This document shows, piece by piece, positions 11,347-22,455 of a stretch of 64,000 nucleotides of DNA. The stretch is taken from contig JABYQQ010000011.1 of assembly GCA_022605405.1 (NCBI GenBank), positions 1,488,001-1,552,000 of the forward strand. The letters run 5' to 3'. This stretch comes from Earliella scabrosa. Its lineage: Eukaryota > Basidiomycota > Agaricomycetes > Polyporales > Polyporaceae. A program made the position numbers and the translations under genes. The stretch's first letter is position 1. Every line of letters begins with the position of its first letter. Below the pieces are notes generated by a model. That model saw only the letters and a list, made by a program, of their open reading frames with translations, was not told the DNA's origin and searched no databases.

Positions 11347-12437
11347 ATGGCGTTGTTCGTCAATGGTTATCTGCATACGCTACTTGCGATGCTTCCTGAC
11401 GGCTCGACCGCCTTCCTGGCCGCAGCCATTCTCCTAGCTCTGATGCAGTACGTCGTGCGTTTTGCCTGCGACCAGACCTGTGACCCACTGACGAGAACAA
11501 AGACGGGTACTGGCTGCACTCTTCAGGACCCGTGCTCTGCGCACCTTCAAAACCGCATCGACTTTGTCCGAGTCGTCGACCCCCAAAGACCCTCGTGCAA
11601 AGGTAGCTACATGGGTTGATGACGACAGCGACCTTCAAGTCCGGAAAGAGTTCATCCAAGGTATGCGTTCAGCCCTTGATCTTCTCGGACCCTAACAGAT
11701 TCGTCCGCAGAACTGGTAGCTCTCGCCTACGACGTATTGGACCCCAAAGAAGCCCATGCGTACATTACCACTAGACTCCTACCTCGCGACGACGAAGGTT
11801 AATCCTTTGTTATTACCTACATCTGAGCATTTGGGATTCATGATGTGACTGCAGATTCGGAGAATAAGAGTACCCCCGATGGCGGATGGTCTCTGTTCGC
11901 GGAGAGTCAAATGGCTACAATCTCTGCTAACAATGCAAACTCCTCTACTAGTATCCTCTACGATCCCGTGCCTGCCCTTGTGGACGAAGTAGACGGTACG
12001 TCTCCTATGGTACTTTCCAGTGATGCCGCTATCCATAACGGTCTCATTTAGCAGCCGAGACGAGCAAGCACCGTTCGGTTCCCCATCCCTTGGTTCGACG
12101 AGGGGCTTTTATCGGCGCTTCTCATATCGATAAGTTCTTCAAGACCTCGTGGTGGCTCCAATATGACTTGGATGAGGCGATGGAGCGCAGAGGGAGGTTG
12201 GAGAATTCTTTCAAGACGGTCCGCATCAAGCGAAGGTCGCTGTCTGTAATCCCATATCAGCCTGGGACATCGTCACCTGCACCGAATCCCGGCCGGCCAT
12301 GGGACGAGTGCTTCCGCATCGCGTTTCAGAAACGGTTCACCAAGTTCGACATACTCGAGCCGGGGGATACAGACCCGTCAACGAGCTGGCCCGGTCTACC
12401 TTCCGGTTGGCAGGCTGGAAACAAAGCTCGTGGTTGA
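11347..12437 (+). CDS. Small membrane-anchored protein of unknown function
   Basis: Five exons join cleanly: 11347-11447, 11503-11660, 11711-11797, 11855-11995 and 12052-12437, each with GT..AG borders and a continuous frame. The product is about 290 residues. A hydrophobic segment near residues 22-36 (FLAAAILLALMQ) could be a signal anchor. The next part is basic and Ser/Thr-rich, followed by acidic helix-like sequence (RKEFIQELVALAYDVLDP). The C-terminal 130 residues are basic with aromatic residues (FFKTSWWLQYDLDEAMERR). I recognise no domain. The next gene downstream starts 228 bp away on the same strand. Confidence 0.6.
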
Positions 12438-12664
12438 TAGGCTCGCATGCCAGCCATTGCTACACTTGTAGAACAGAACAGCTCTCACTGTACTTGGACG
12501 CTATTCCTGTTCCATCGCACGTTGGCTTTCGTTGGTGATGTATATCTGTCGATTCAGATTTTTTCGACTTGCGTAGTCACGCTTCCCATTTCAGGTAGAG
12601 CGCTCGTCCCAGCTCGGCCGTAATACGTCTTTGTAACATACCACCATCCTCTCCTTCGTCATCC

Positions 12665-13929
12665 ATGTCATTACTGGTCCTCTCAGCGTCCGACACCTTC
12701 AGAGTCACCACCAAATTCAGCCCCGATGAGCTCGTCGACCTCATGGCCGACGTCTTCTCGCGACTGTCAGCAGGCGATCCGGGCATCGTCCAACCCCATC
12801 GAACGGTCGTCAACACAGACAACCACACCGCGCTGTTCATGCCATCGCGCATCGCATCAGTGGGGACGACAATGAAGGTCGTGTCGGTGCCAAGCGCCGC
12901 GGCGCCGCAGGACGTGAGGGCGCGGGGACTGCCCGCCAGCACCATCGTGATGGACGAGCGGAACGGGCATGTGAGGGCGATTGTGAATGCGAGGCTTTTG
13001 ACTGCGCTACGGAATGCTGCTGGTGCGTTGTATCAAGCTCAGGCAATGAAGGCATGGTGTGAAACGCATACAGGCAGGCTCCCTGCTCGCCACGCGTTTG
13101 TTGTTGCCCGCGAACGCGGCACCGACTCACATCGTCGCCGTCGGGGCTGGGGCGCAGATCCAAGCGCATCTGTCTCTCTTCCTCGCCGCGTATCCGTCAA
13201 TCACATCCTGCGTGGTTGTAAACCGCTCAGAGAATGCGCGTGTACTTGCGCTGCGTGACCACCTCCGAGCTTTGTTCCCACTCGTCGATACCATGTCCGT
13301 ACCTCTATCTCAAGACCCCGAGAAGCATAACACGCTCAAGGACGCGATCGAGACTGCCAGTATTATCATCACTGCAACTTCCTCAACGGAACCGCTCTTC
13401 CCCTCCCAGTGGGTGCGCGCAGGAACCCACCTCTGCCTCATCGGGTCCTACAAGCCTGAAATGTCAGCGAGTTTGACCCCGGACCCTATTCACCGCTGCT
13501 GACGAAAAGGTTTTCACAGGCACGAGATTGACACACCACTGGTGAAGCGCGCCGGACAAGTCGTGGTGGATCAGAAGGCCGCATGCTTGGTGGGTCCTTG
13601 TATGCTCTTCCTTGGTCGTCGTCTCACAAACTCCAACCGTGCAGGTAGAGGCCGGAGAGCTCATCTCTGCTGGCTCTACGGAGTCCGACCTCGTTGAGCT
13701 GGGCCAGCTCTTTGATCTCACGCCCGATGCAACGTCGTGGACACCACGTGCAGACGCGGTCGAACGTGTTCGGAAGAGCGGGGATGTCACCATCTTCAAG
13801 TCCGTTGGCGTCGGCGTGCAAGATGTTGCGATCGCGTGCGCGGTCGTCGAGCGCGCCATCAAGGAGAAGATTGGCAGAGTCATCGACGACTACGACGAGG
13901 AGCTACCATTGGAGCGTATGAGGGGGTAG
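12665..13929 (+). CDS. Ornithine cyclodeaminase / mu-crystallin family protein
   Basis: Members of this family are NAD(P)-dependent enzymes such as ornithine cyclodeaminase, alanine dehydrogenase of archaeal type and ketimine reductase (mu-crystallin). Exons 12665-13022, 13078-13462, 13520-13589 and 13645-13929 join in frame to about 365 residues. Family features are the N-terminal substrate part (TVVNTDNHTALFMPSR, then TTMKVVSVPS and VMDERNGHVRAIVNARLLTALR), a Rossmann-type dinucleotide fold with the glycine motif IVAVGAGAQIQAHL and a following VVNRS strand, then IIITATSSTEPLFPSQWV and HLCLIGSYKPEM. The C-terminal part includes GDVTIFKSVGVGVQDVAIA, typical of the family. The exact substrate cannot be told from the sequence. 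The gene appears intact. Confidence 0.85.
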
Positions 13930-14421
13930 CATCAATATTGGAGTGGGTTACATGACATATATGAATGGTAGGCATCTCTGCATATGATTTCTGGTAGTCG
14001 TCCAAACGTACGGCGCTCCGATGCAGCGTGTCTGACCTCGAGTGACAGGCGAGCTACAGGATGGCTGCGAGACGGGATTGCATACCATAGATCTGTCACC
14101 TTCTATTGCTAATCACTTCGACACCGGCTCTCAAACCAGCGCTATCGGTGTAATGCGACCTGTTGCTGATGTCCACATCGACATATGCCGGCATGTGGCG
14201 ATACGTTACTGTGTCAAATTAGAGCTACAGCCCGGTGCGCCCTTTCTATCACGTCTCGTCTGTCGATGGCGGCGGGTTCACGTATGCGGGGCGCCCACAT
14301 ACGCATCGGTGCGGCAGTAAGGTGCATTCACCGTCATGCAGGAGCGTTATATGCGTCTGCATGAGGCTCGGTCTTTCAAACGTTCACGCCTTCCTTCCAG
14401 CTACCATTTTGCATCGACAAC

Positions 14422-15784
14422 ATGTCCAGCACATGCACGAACATGTTCCCACCTAAACCAAAGTGGGATGTTGACCAGATCCCTGACCTCTCAGGCAAGG
14501 TCATGATCGTCACTGGCGGGAATGCAGGCATTGGTAAAGAGACTGTCAAGGTGATAATTCATATATCTATCTGGCCTTCGCGAGAGCTAATAGGTGTACA
14601 GGCGCTGTTGAACCACAACGCGAAGGTATATATCGCAGGACGCAATCCACAGAAAGTGCAAGAAGCGATCGAGGAGCTCCAGGCGGAAACGGGCAAAACC
14701 GCGCTCTTCCTGCAGATCGACCTCGCCGACTTGCGCTCTATCAAAGAAGGGGTCTCTTCGTTTCTGAGGTATGTAGGGGAATGGGGACTGTCGACCTCCA
14801 TCACTGACCTGGGATCCATCTTATAGCAAAGAAGAGCGTCTCGATGTGCTGTTCAACAGCGCCGGCCTGATGTACCCCCCAGTCGAACAGACAACGCGGG
14901 ATGGGTACGACCTGCAGTTCGGAACAAATGTGATCGGTGCGTGCTTCGTCCGACGGCGCAGCTTCTTCTCCATCCTCCTCCTGCACCGATCTCTCATGCT
15001 CGCAATCTGAACAGGGCACTTCTACCTCACGAACCTACTCCTGCCTCTCATGATCGAGTCCGCGAAGACGTCTGCGGACGGGAAGGCGCGTGTTATCAAC
15101 ACCTCGTCCATGGGCCACACCTTCGTGTCCGGCATCGACTTTGACACGATACACGATGGCCCGAAGCGCATCAAGGCCGGCACGATGAAGCTGTATTCCC
15201 AGAGCAAATTTGTGAGTGGTGCCGGAACGGCGTGCTTGCCTTCCACCCGGGGTTCGTCCCTTACTGCGGCATCTCATTGACCGGGCCTGCCCCACCCCGC
15301 AGGCGAACGTGGTCTTCTCGAGCGAGCTGCACAGGCGCTATGCGGAGCAGGGCATCGTCTCTGTCTCGCTTCACCCGGGCAATCTCAAGACAGATCTGCA
15401 GAGGCACATATCGAAGGTCGAGTCCGCTCTGACGGTGCGTGTGCTTTCCTGGAACGAGGGTCGCTGAACGGGTATTGAACCTTCTTCGTCCGGCGGTATA
15501 CCACACACTACAGAACATCATGCTGTATCCGGCACCCATGGGCGCGCTCACTCAGCTCTACGCGGGCACGACTGTTGAGGGTGCTAATCTGGGAGGACAG
15601 GTGCGTCCACACTCCAGCACGATTCGGCGTGCAGAGTGTTTAATGGCACATGGCTTACACGTGCACGCGCGTGCAGTATCTCATACCATGGGCACGAGTT
15701 GGGAAGGCTAAAAGGGAGACGGAAGATCCCGAAGTGGGCCGGAGGTTGTGGGAGTGGCTGGAAGACGTGGTGAAAGATGTTTGA
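14422..15784 (+). CDS. Short-chain dehydrogenase/reductase (retinol-dehydrogenase-like SDR)
   Basis: A classical SDR that uses NAD(P)H to oxidise or reduce an alcohol or carbonyl; the substrate is unknown. The cofactor motif is [14 protein letters not shown] near residue 30, followed by [11 protein letters not shown], the acidic-to-Ala step [11 protein letters not shown], and FNSAG in place of the usual NNAG. The active site shows NTSSMGH (Ser) and YSQSKF (Tyr-x3-Lys), then [12 protein letters not shown]. Six introns, most about 45-60 bp, break the gene, and the last coding exon ends at the TGA at 15782-15784. Total length is near 330 residues, slightly longer than the family core. All catalytic residues are present, so the gene looks functional. 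Confidence 0.88.
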
Positions 15785-16693
15785 TGTGGACCTCGTGTTC
15801 GGTGCGAGGTGAGCATCAACCTTCTGTCAGATCGCCCTGTCAAACCCTCCAATTTCTGCGCGGTGAAACTGTCGATCCTGATGACTTTCCTACTTCTTCC
15901 AGGTTGACTACTAGTCGTAGAGGAATAAGGGTCATGTGCGCTGACGATGAGACCGACCTTCGAGATCAAGTCTGATTACTCTTACTGTGTTTACTACTGA
16001 TACCGATAACACGACTAGAGAGCACCATCATCGAGCTCGTGTTTATCGTGCTGATATGTTCAGGATTCAATCTTCGGCTACTCGCTTGATCCAGCGACAG
16101 AAATAGACAACAGCCTCACTCGAGACGGACACAAGACACCAGGTGCCCGGCGGTTTCATCTAGCCGATCCGGAGTCATCCTCTTTGCAAGATATGAATCA
16201 TATGATTGGGTCCGAAATATGCAAATGAACTGCGCTTGTACATGTGATCCTTCATCTAGGTAAAACTCACCCGTACGCAGACGAAATAGTCGCTTAATGT
16301 GCATGATAGGCTCGTGAAGCATTAGTCCAGGCGTCGAAGTTGTGCAAGAAGCTACCCCGTATGCTGAGTACGACGAGGAAGCATACCAACATTACTGCCA
16401 TAGCAGGTCTGAGGACGCCTTCGAGAGAGCGTCTCCTGCGCAACAACATCGTTTAGGAGGTGGCGGACGACATCCGCATTGTCTCGGCCACAATGCTGCA
16501 CCGTCTTGTGAACGCGCTCCGTGAAAGAGGGCAGAGACCATGGATATAACGCGACGCATTTGCTCGTAGCTTTCCTCACACTCACCACACTCACTCGTTC
16601 CCTTAACGGAGCTCTTGACGAGCCCGTCCTTTGCTCCTAGTCTCAATTCGACCTTTTGACTTCGTTTTGCCTGTCGTCTTTTCTTTCTTCGAC
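15785..16693. other. Intergenic region upstream of the AA9 gene
   Basis: No coding sequence is supported. The last part (16,600-16,690) is pyrimidine-rich, a common feature just upstream of fungal start codons. Confidence 0.5.
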
Positions 16694-17971
16694 ATGCACT
16701 CTTCAATCCTCTTCGTGATTTCCTTCCTCACCCTCGTTTCGAACGTCCTTGGGCACGGCTATCTGCGTAGCGTCGCTATTGATGGCAAGACATACCAAGG
16801 GAATGTCCCGAACAACCCATCTGGTGAGTAATCACCACATCTTTCTACGCTTGATATCTGACGGTACATGCGATAGTCGATAGCCCCATCCGTCTGATCA
16901 ACGACGTTGACCCTGTCAAAGGCACCAACAACCCGAACCTCGTATGCGGCCAGAATGCGCAGAACGCGGCGCTCGTCGTGCCTGCGAATCCCGGTAGCAA
17001 GGTCACCTTTGCGTGGGCCAACGGTGGTGGCGGAAACGTGAGTCTACACTTCTACCTGTGTGCCATGGATCGATGCTGAACACATACTCCCGACCCAGTG
17101 GCCACACAACACCGGCCCGATGTTGACGTACATGGCATCGTGCGAGGGCACCACATGCGACAAGTACGACGCTTCGGGCGCGAAGTGGTTCAAGATCGAC
17201 GAGGCCGGCAAGAAGAGTGATGGCTCTGGGTGGGTTCAGGCAGACCTCAGTGAGTACTCCCGTTGTAGACTGCAAGGTGGTGTCCTGATTGCGTTAGTGA
17301 GCGGCGGTACCTACTCGGTCACCCTTCCGGACGACATTGAGCCTGGAGACTACCTCATCCGGCATGAGGTCTGTCCCCATTCACGCTGTAGACTGACCAT
17401 CACTGACCGGCCGACGTGCTACAGATCATCGCTCTCCAGATTGCTCTGTCGCTCGGAGGTGCAGAGTTCTACCCGTCGTGTACGCAGGTCCGCGTTGGTG
17501 GCAACGGCAATGGCACCCCCAACGACACTGTCAGCTTCCCCGGCGCGTACAAGGACTCCGACCCTGGCATCTTCACTCCCGACGTCAGTGTGACTCCTTC
17601 GTAGTAGCTCCGAAGAATTGCACTCATTATTTTCTCTGCAGGTCTACAACCCAGGTTTCACCTACGTCTTCCCCGGTCCGGCAATTGCATCCTTCGTTAC
17701 CACCGGCCCAGCGGGCGGCGCGGCTTCAGGCAACGACGAGAGCTCGTCTGCTGCTCCCACGTTCACCATCCCGACGCCCACGGCCTCTCCGTCCGACGTC
17801 TCCACATCTGCTGCCTCCACATCGACGGACGTCTCTCCCTCCGAGTCTGCTGCAGCGCCCTCGAGCTCTCCGGCAGATAGCTCCGGAGGCTGCTACGACA
17901 TGCCCGAGTACCCCGCCTATGGAGAGTACAGGCCACGTCGTATCAGCCGCGTTATGCGCAACCTTGACTGA
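16694..17971 (+). CDS. Secreted AA9 lytic polysaccharide monooxygenase
   Basis: AA9 enzymes are extracellular copper oxygenases that cleave cellulose or related glucans. The start at 16694 gives a 20-residue signal peptide ending VSNVLG, directly followed by HGYLRSVAIDGK, so the mature protein begins with the copper-binding histidine. The second histidine of the brace is in WPHNTGPMLTYMASC, and the axial-tyrosine region is GGAEFYPSCTQVRV after PGDYLIRHE. Exons 16694-16823, 16877-17037, 17099-17249, 17298-17368, 17425-17583 and 17642-17971 join in frame. Beyond the catalytic domain lies a Ser/Thr/Pro linker of about 60 residues ending in GGCYDMPEYPAYGEY and a basic tail. I see no CBM1 and no clear GPI-anchor signal. 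Confidence 0.9.
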
Positions 17972-18543
17972 TCACATGCACTATGCAACATATGGATCAT
18001 CATCGAGTGCTATGCATCTGATGACCGTTCTGCAGAACGCGTCTGGCATGCTAGTCCGGCTCTAGTGGGAGATGGGCGTAGCCGACAGCGTTGGTGGGGC
18101 TGGGTATTTATATAGTACTTATGCGCTGGTACAGCACACTATGCCACAACCATGCATTACATGCGTACATGCTGGGGCTACGGACTGAGGCATCAACTGA
18201 GCTCGCTAAGGGAAGAGGGTGTGGAAGACATTCCCGCTCCGCTGTGTGAAGCGTCCGCGGATTCGGCGTACCCAAGCATCGTAGACGACAAGGTTTCCTG
18301 AAAGTATGCTATGCCTCAGAAGAGACGCGTGTTAGGCACGATGGGGAACACTGTCAAAATCGCAGCTGAGTTACATCGTCTTCCTATAATCAAACTATTA
18401 CATCAGGGTTCCTGTCCAGTGGAGCCTCTATTGAGCCTACTGGCGAGAGATAACAAGTCGTCATCATACCTTGTTGCTGCGGCTACGATCCAATTCTTCG
18501 TAGTAGGCAAGAGTGACAAGATATATCGAATGAGAGTACTCCA
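17972..18543. other. Convergent intergenic region
   Basis: Separates the 3' ends of the AA9 gene and the minus-strand zinc-finger gene. No gene is visible. Confidence 0.55.
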
Positions 18544-20181
18544 TCATTCGAGTTCGAAAACGAGGTCTCCTGAGCAAAAAAGTCTCCCGTGCCTGCACAA
18601 CGTCCAGTATGTCAGTGCTAACCCCATTCTTCCAGCAGTATTACTCACTTTGACTTCATGTGATGAGCGATGGCGTCCGCAGACACTGGTCGTAGCTCGT
18701 ACTGCCACGACGGGCTTTGGCACAGGCGACAGACGACTCGACTGATCACACCCTCCGGACGCTCCGCGAGGCGTGCGTTCACTCGCGCGCGAGTGTATGG
18801 GTCAGCGCAGAAGCGATAGGACGCAGGTGCAGTGTCCGCATCTTTGGGAAGCAGCATGAGCCACTGCTTGCCGAGATCGTGGTCATCAATCCATACAGGA
18901 CGCTGTTGTGGTTCCGAGGTCTGGCCCTCAACGGGAGCTGTGATCGCCGAATTGAACTGCATGTGCTCGAAAACGTGCCATACCTGTTCAGACCAGTCAG
19001 AATAAGATACCTCGAGCCGGCGGCATCACGCTCTCCGGAACTCACCAACATCGCCCAATCCATCTCTTCTGGAGAAGGAAGCGTTGGGTCCCCGCATCCG
19101 CAGTACAGCCGTCCGGACTGGAGGAGCGTATTGAGCCTCACCATATCTGTCTTCTTCGGCAACCCAAGAGCGCGCAGTATTGCATGCACGACCTCCCCAC
19201 CCTGCTCCCACCATCGCACATTCACCTCATCCCACCGAGTACTCGATCGCCAAAGCGACTCGTTCGGGTGCTCCTCCCGCCAGTGGCTGTGAATAGAGGG
19301 GAATTCGAGCGGTATAGTGTCGCACCCAGCGCAGGTGAAGAGCGCATCTGCACGAAGGAGCGGCTCGTCCACCGGCATCCGTGAGCGTCGTTTCCCTGTC
19401 TGCTTACGCCTAGGTTGCGAGCTCTGTGGCAGGAGGTCTCCGAGACTCATCTCCACAGCCATGGTATAGTCAACGAGGAACGAATGGAGGTCGTCGTAAC
19501 GGTTGGCGATTCTATCATCGCTGACGGGAGCATAGGCATCCTCATCCTCTTCCACGAGACCTTGGAAGTGCATTGCGCCGTCGCATTTGTTCGGAACAAG
19601 TCTTCCATCGAGGTCTTCGAGGTAGTTGCGCGAAACATATATCCACTCGCCTTCCAGCTCCCTGTACCGCGCTTGAAGACGTTGAGGCCGGGTGGTATCG
19701 AACCAGACCTGACGCACTCGGTGCTCTTCCTCGATTTGCGCGACCGCTTTGATCTCGTTCTCAGTGAGAGTGGCAGCCGCATGAGCCACGATCATTGATG
19801 CAGATGCGTCGCAGTCGCCTATGTGACGCTGTAGCTTGTCAGCGACGCTGCTGTCATTGGTTAGTCCGATTGGCAGAGACGAGGTTGGGGACGTACGTAG
19901 CAGAAGCTGTGTCCAACAGCACGGCGATCTACGCGGTTCGTATATGAATCCACCATGAGTTCATTGCCGATCCGATCAGCAACGGCGCAATGCATCACAT
20001 ACCACTTGCCGCCGTAAGACAATCTGTATCTGCTCCAGCAGTAGTACTGGTTTGAGTGCCATCCAGTCTTCCATTGTCGGAAGAGGCCAGAGACAGTTCA
20101 GTGCCGCGAGGATGTAGGCCCGGCAGTAATATTCGCCCGGCAGGTTCCTCCACGGAGCCACTCTGACGAGGTCAAGACCTA
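18544..20181 (-). CDS. Fungal protein of unknown function with Cys/His zinc-binding motifs
   Basis: Exons can be joined from about 20,181 down to the TGA at 18,544-18,546. The 5' exon (LDLVRVAPWRNLPGEYYC to LLLEQIQIVLRRQ) is preceded by an acceptor-like TAG, so the true start lies in an unidentified upstream exon. The central exon (up to 19,795) carries ENEIKAVAQIEEEHRVRQVW, an acidic stretch, the basic cluster RRKQTGKRRSR, and FTCAGCDTIPLEFPSIHSHW, a C2H2-like finger. The last two exons give VCRLCQ followed by AHHMKSKHG, a second finger. A long aromatic region lies between them. Two fingers in a lineage-specific protein suggest nucleic-acid or protein binding, but I do not recognise the family. 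Confidence 0.6.
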
Positions 20182-20968
20182 TGTCGAGCCAAAATGGTCA
20201 GGTGTCCCTAGACTATCGCTTTTCGTCCCTCCAGATTCGCGCTTTGTCCCGACCCCCGTGTAGTTGCACACCCACTAGCCCCATACACCCCCAATTTTGT
20301 CAACTAGCACTTTAGCCCAGGCCCTTTCACGCAAAAATAACCATGTGTCTCCATACGCCCTTGTTGCACCACTACGCTCTTGCTCATTTACGACTGTCCA
20401 CGGGCGTCTATACGTCGATTTGCACCACAAAAGGCAATTGTATGATACATCGTTCCTCGCGCCTCCCCCTCGGCGACTGCCGCCTATTCCCCGCCACTTG
20501 GGCGCTCCGACTTCTACCCGGCCATCTCACGATATTTCCCGCACCACCCGCCGTCAGCAGCCACCAGCGTCCCCTTGCCATTAACGCCCAACAACACCTC
20601 CCTGGCGCTCCCTTCCTCCTCTACCGCCTGCGTCGTAGGCGCCAGCTACTCACCGTCCCTCCCCGCCCAGCGCTGCAACCTGGCTGCAACCTCCACGTCC
20701 TCGTCGTCCTTCCACGTCAGACGTCGGTCTACCCTCTCGCTGCGCGTCAAGGTTTCTACTGCCGGGCCCCGGTCAAACTACTGCTCGACCTTTGTGACCT
20801 GTTCATATCCTCCCTGCCACCCGCCAACCCTCATTCCCGGGGGTGACCCACCCCCTGCGCCCGCCTGTCTGTATGTACGCGCATTTGATGTGCACCCCCT
20901 CCAATGTACTTACCATCACCTCCCTCCTCTCATCCAATGTCAATGCCAAGTCCTGACGTTCTTGTATA
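20182..20968. other. Pyrimidine-rich stretch without a gene
   Basis: Strongly C/T-rich on the plus strand with short Pro/Ser/Leu-rich frames only. The missing first exon of the minus-strand zinc-finger gene could lie at its left edge; a short frame starting MGLVGVQLHGG on the minus strand is possible but unproven. Confidence 0.45.
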
Positions 20969-21683
20969 TAGTGTTGTAAAGTCAGGTCCTAGGACCAGTC
21001 AGAACCCGAAAAATAACCTGACCCAACTCAAAAAAACCGGACCAGAACCGGAAAATAATCGGTCGAGTCATTGGTTCAGGTCGAGTTATTTTTGGCGGCC
21101 ATATATCAGAACCGGTCCATAACCGGTTCAAACCGGTCATGACCGGCTGTAAATAGTATCTCATATTGTAGCCAATAATTCTACGATTCCAACGGTATAT
21201 AACACTATATATTTTGAATGAGAACTGAGTGTGCTAGAATCAAAATAAACTTGCCCATTTTGGGACAGATGGGCTGTCTTTCGGGCTGACAAATGCCAAC
21301 AAACCCAATCTGGCAACCTAGGCGCCGGTTCAAGCGCCTAAGCGCCTGCGGAAAACTCCGAAAACAAACATCTGTCCCAATATGGGCAAGTTTATTTTGA
21401 ACATAGCACGTTCAGTTTTGATCTAAAACATATAGTTATATATACCGTTTGATTCCCACGGCTCCAGGCTACGATTTGACAAAAACATCAATTTTCAGCA
21501 TAGCCACTTCACAATCGGTTCAGGACCGGTTATAACCGAGAACCGGACCGAGGTTCGGTCAGGTTGTAGTAGAACCGAACATTCGGTCCGGTTCTCTCAA
21601 ACTGAACTGGTCAGGTCCGGTCGAAAGTCCGGTTATCTCCGGAGAGGTCAAATAACCGGACTTGACCGGACTTTACAACACTA
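20969..21683. mobile_element. Palindromic hAT-type MITE with 8-bp target duplication
   Basis: A 715-bp non-autonomous element. Its ends are inverted repeats (TAGTGTTGTAAAGTC and its complement) and it is flanked by the perfect 8-bp duplication CTTGTATA (20961-20968 and 21684-21691), the hAT signature. Much of the interior is also an imperfect inverted repeat: the part around GGTATATAACAC..AAACTTGCCCA is mirrored by TGGGCAAGTTTATTTTG..ATATACCG, centred near 21,300-21,350. It contains no open frame for a transposase. Confidence 0.88.
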
Positions 21684-21950
21684 CTTGTATACGCATTGTG
21701 TTGTGCCTGTCGCCCATTTCCTGCCTACCTCTCGCATTGTTCACGGTGAGTACCAGGATGTGTTGGGCATCTATTACGCCAAACTTACCTTGGACAACAC
21801 CTGAATGCTCACGAGCTCTCGATTCGGCTGGGTACGTGCGAAGTTGTGCGTGTGCTCGGTGTGCACTAAGACGTCACGCCAGACTGCATACTACCTCACG
21901 CTGTAATATGGCATCGTCCGAGTCCTCCCCTCCCGGTCCGCACGCTGCAG

Positions 21951-22455
21951 CATAAGCGAGCACACTCGTAAGACGCGCCGCTCCCAGGGTGGTGGTGGCG
22001 ACCGCACGAACGGCTTCAACTCCATCCCCGACGTCGCTCGCGGCCTCGTCTCCCGTGAGCGCGGGACTATGGACCTCCAACGGACCCTCTTCACTGTCAA
22101 CGAGCACCTGAAGGCCGAGCGCTTTAGGGCGCACGCGGCCGAGAACAAGACCCAGGAGGTCCTCGCCCTCTCAAAGTCGGCCAACGAGTACAAGATATCC
22201 GCGTCGCAGGCCTCCGCGCGTACAAACGAGCAGCTGCGGCTCTCCAAGATGCAGTACCACAAAGCGCGGCAGCAGCTCCGGACCTCACCGAAGCTCATCG
22301 ACGCGCTCGAGGCGCAGAGGGTCGATGCGGAGGATACACCATGCATACCGCACTACGAACATCATATTCGTACCTCACTACACAAAATGTCCGTACTCGC
22401 AGCGATATACAATACGATCAGCGGGGTCCATAGTAAGAGCCCTCCAAAAGAATGA
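21951..22455 (+). pseudogene. Fragment of a coiled-coil protein gene
   Basis: A frame running from about 21,951 reads TRKTRRSQGGGGDRTNGF, then SIPDVARGLVSRERGTMDLQ, then a heptad-rich coiled coil (LFTVNEHLKAERFRAHAAE to LRLSKMQYHKARQQL). Coding-like sequence stops making sense near 22,320, where it meets the 3' end of the opposite-strand gene. I read it as an N-terminal piece of a lineage-specific, probably repeated gene truncated at its 3' side. It lies just beyond the MITE at 21 kb. No function can be assigned. Confidence 0.45.
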
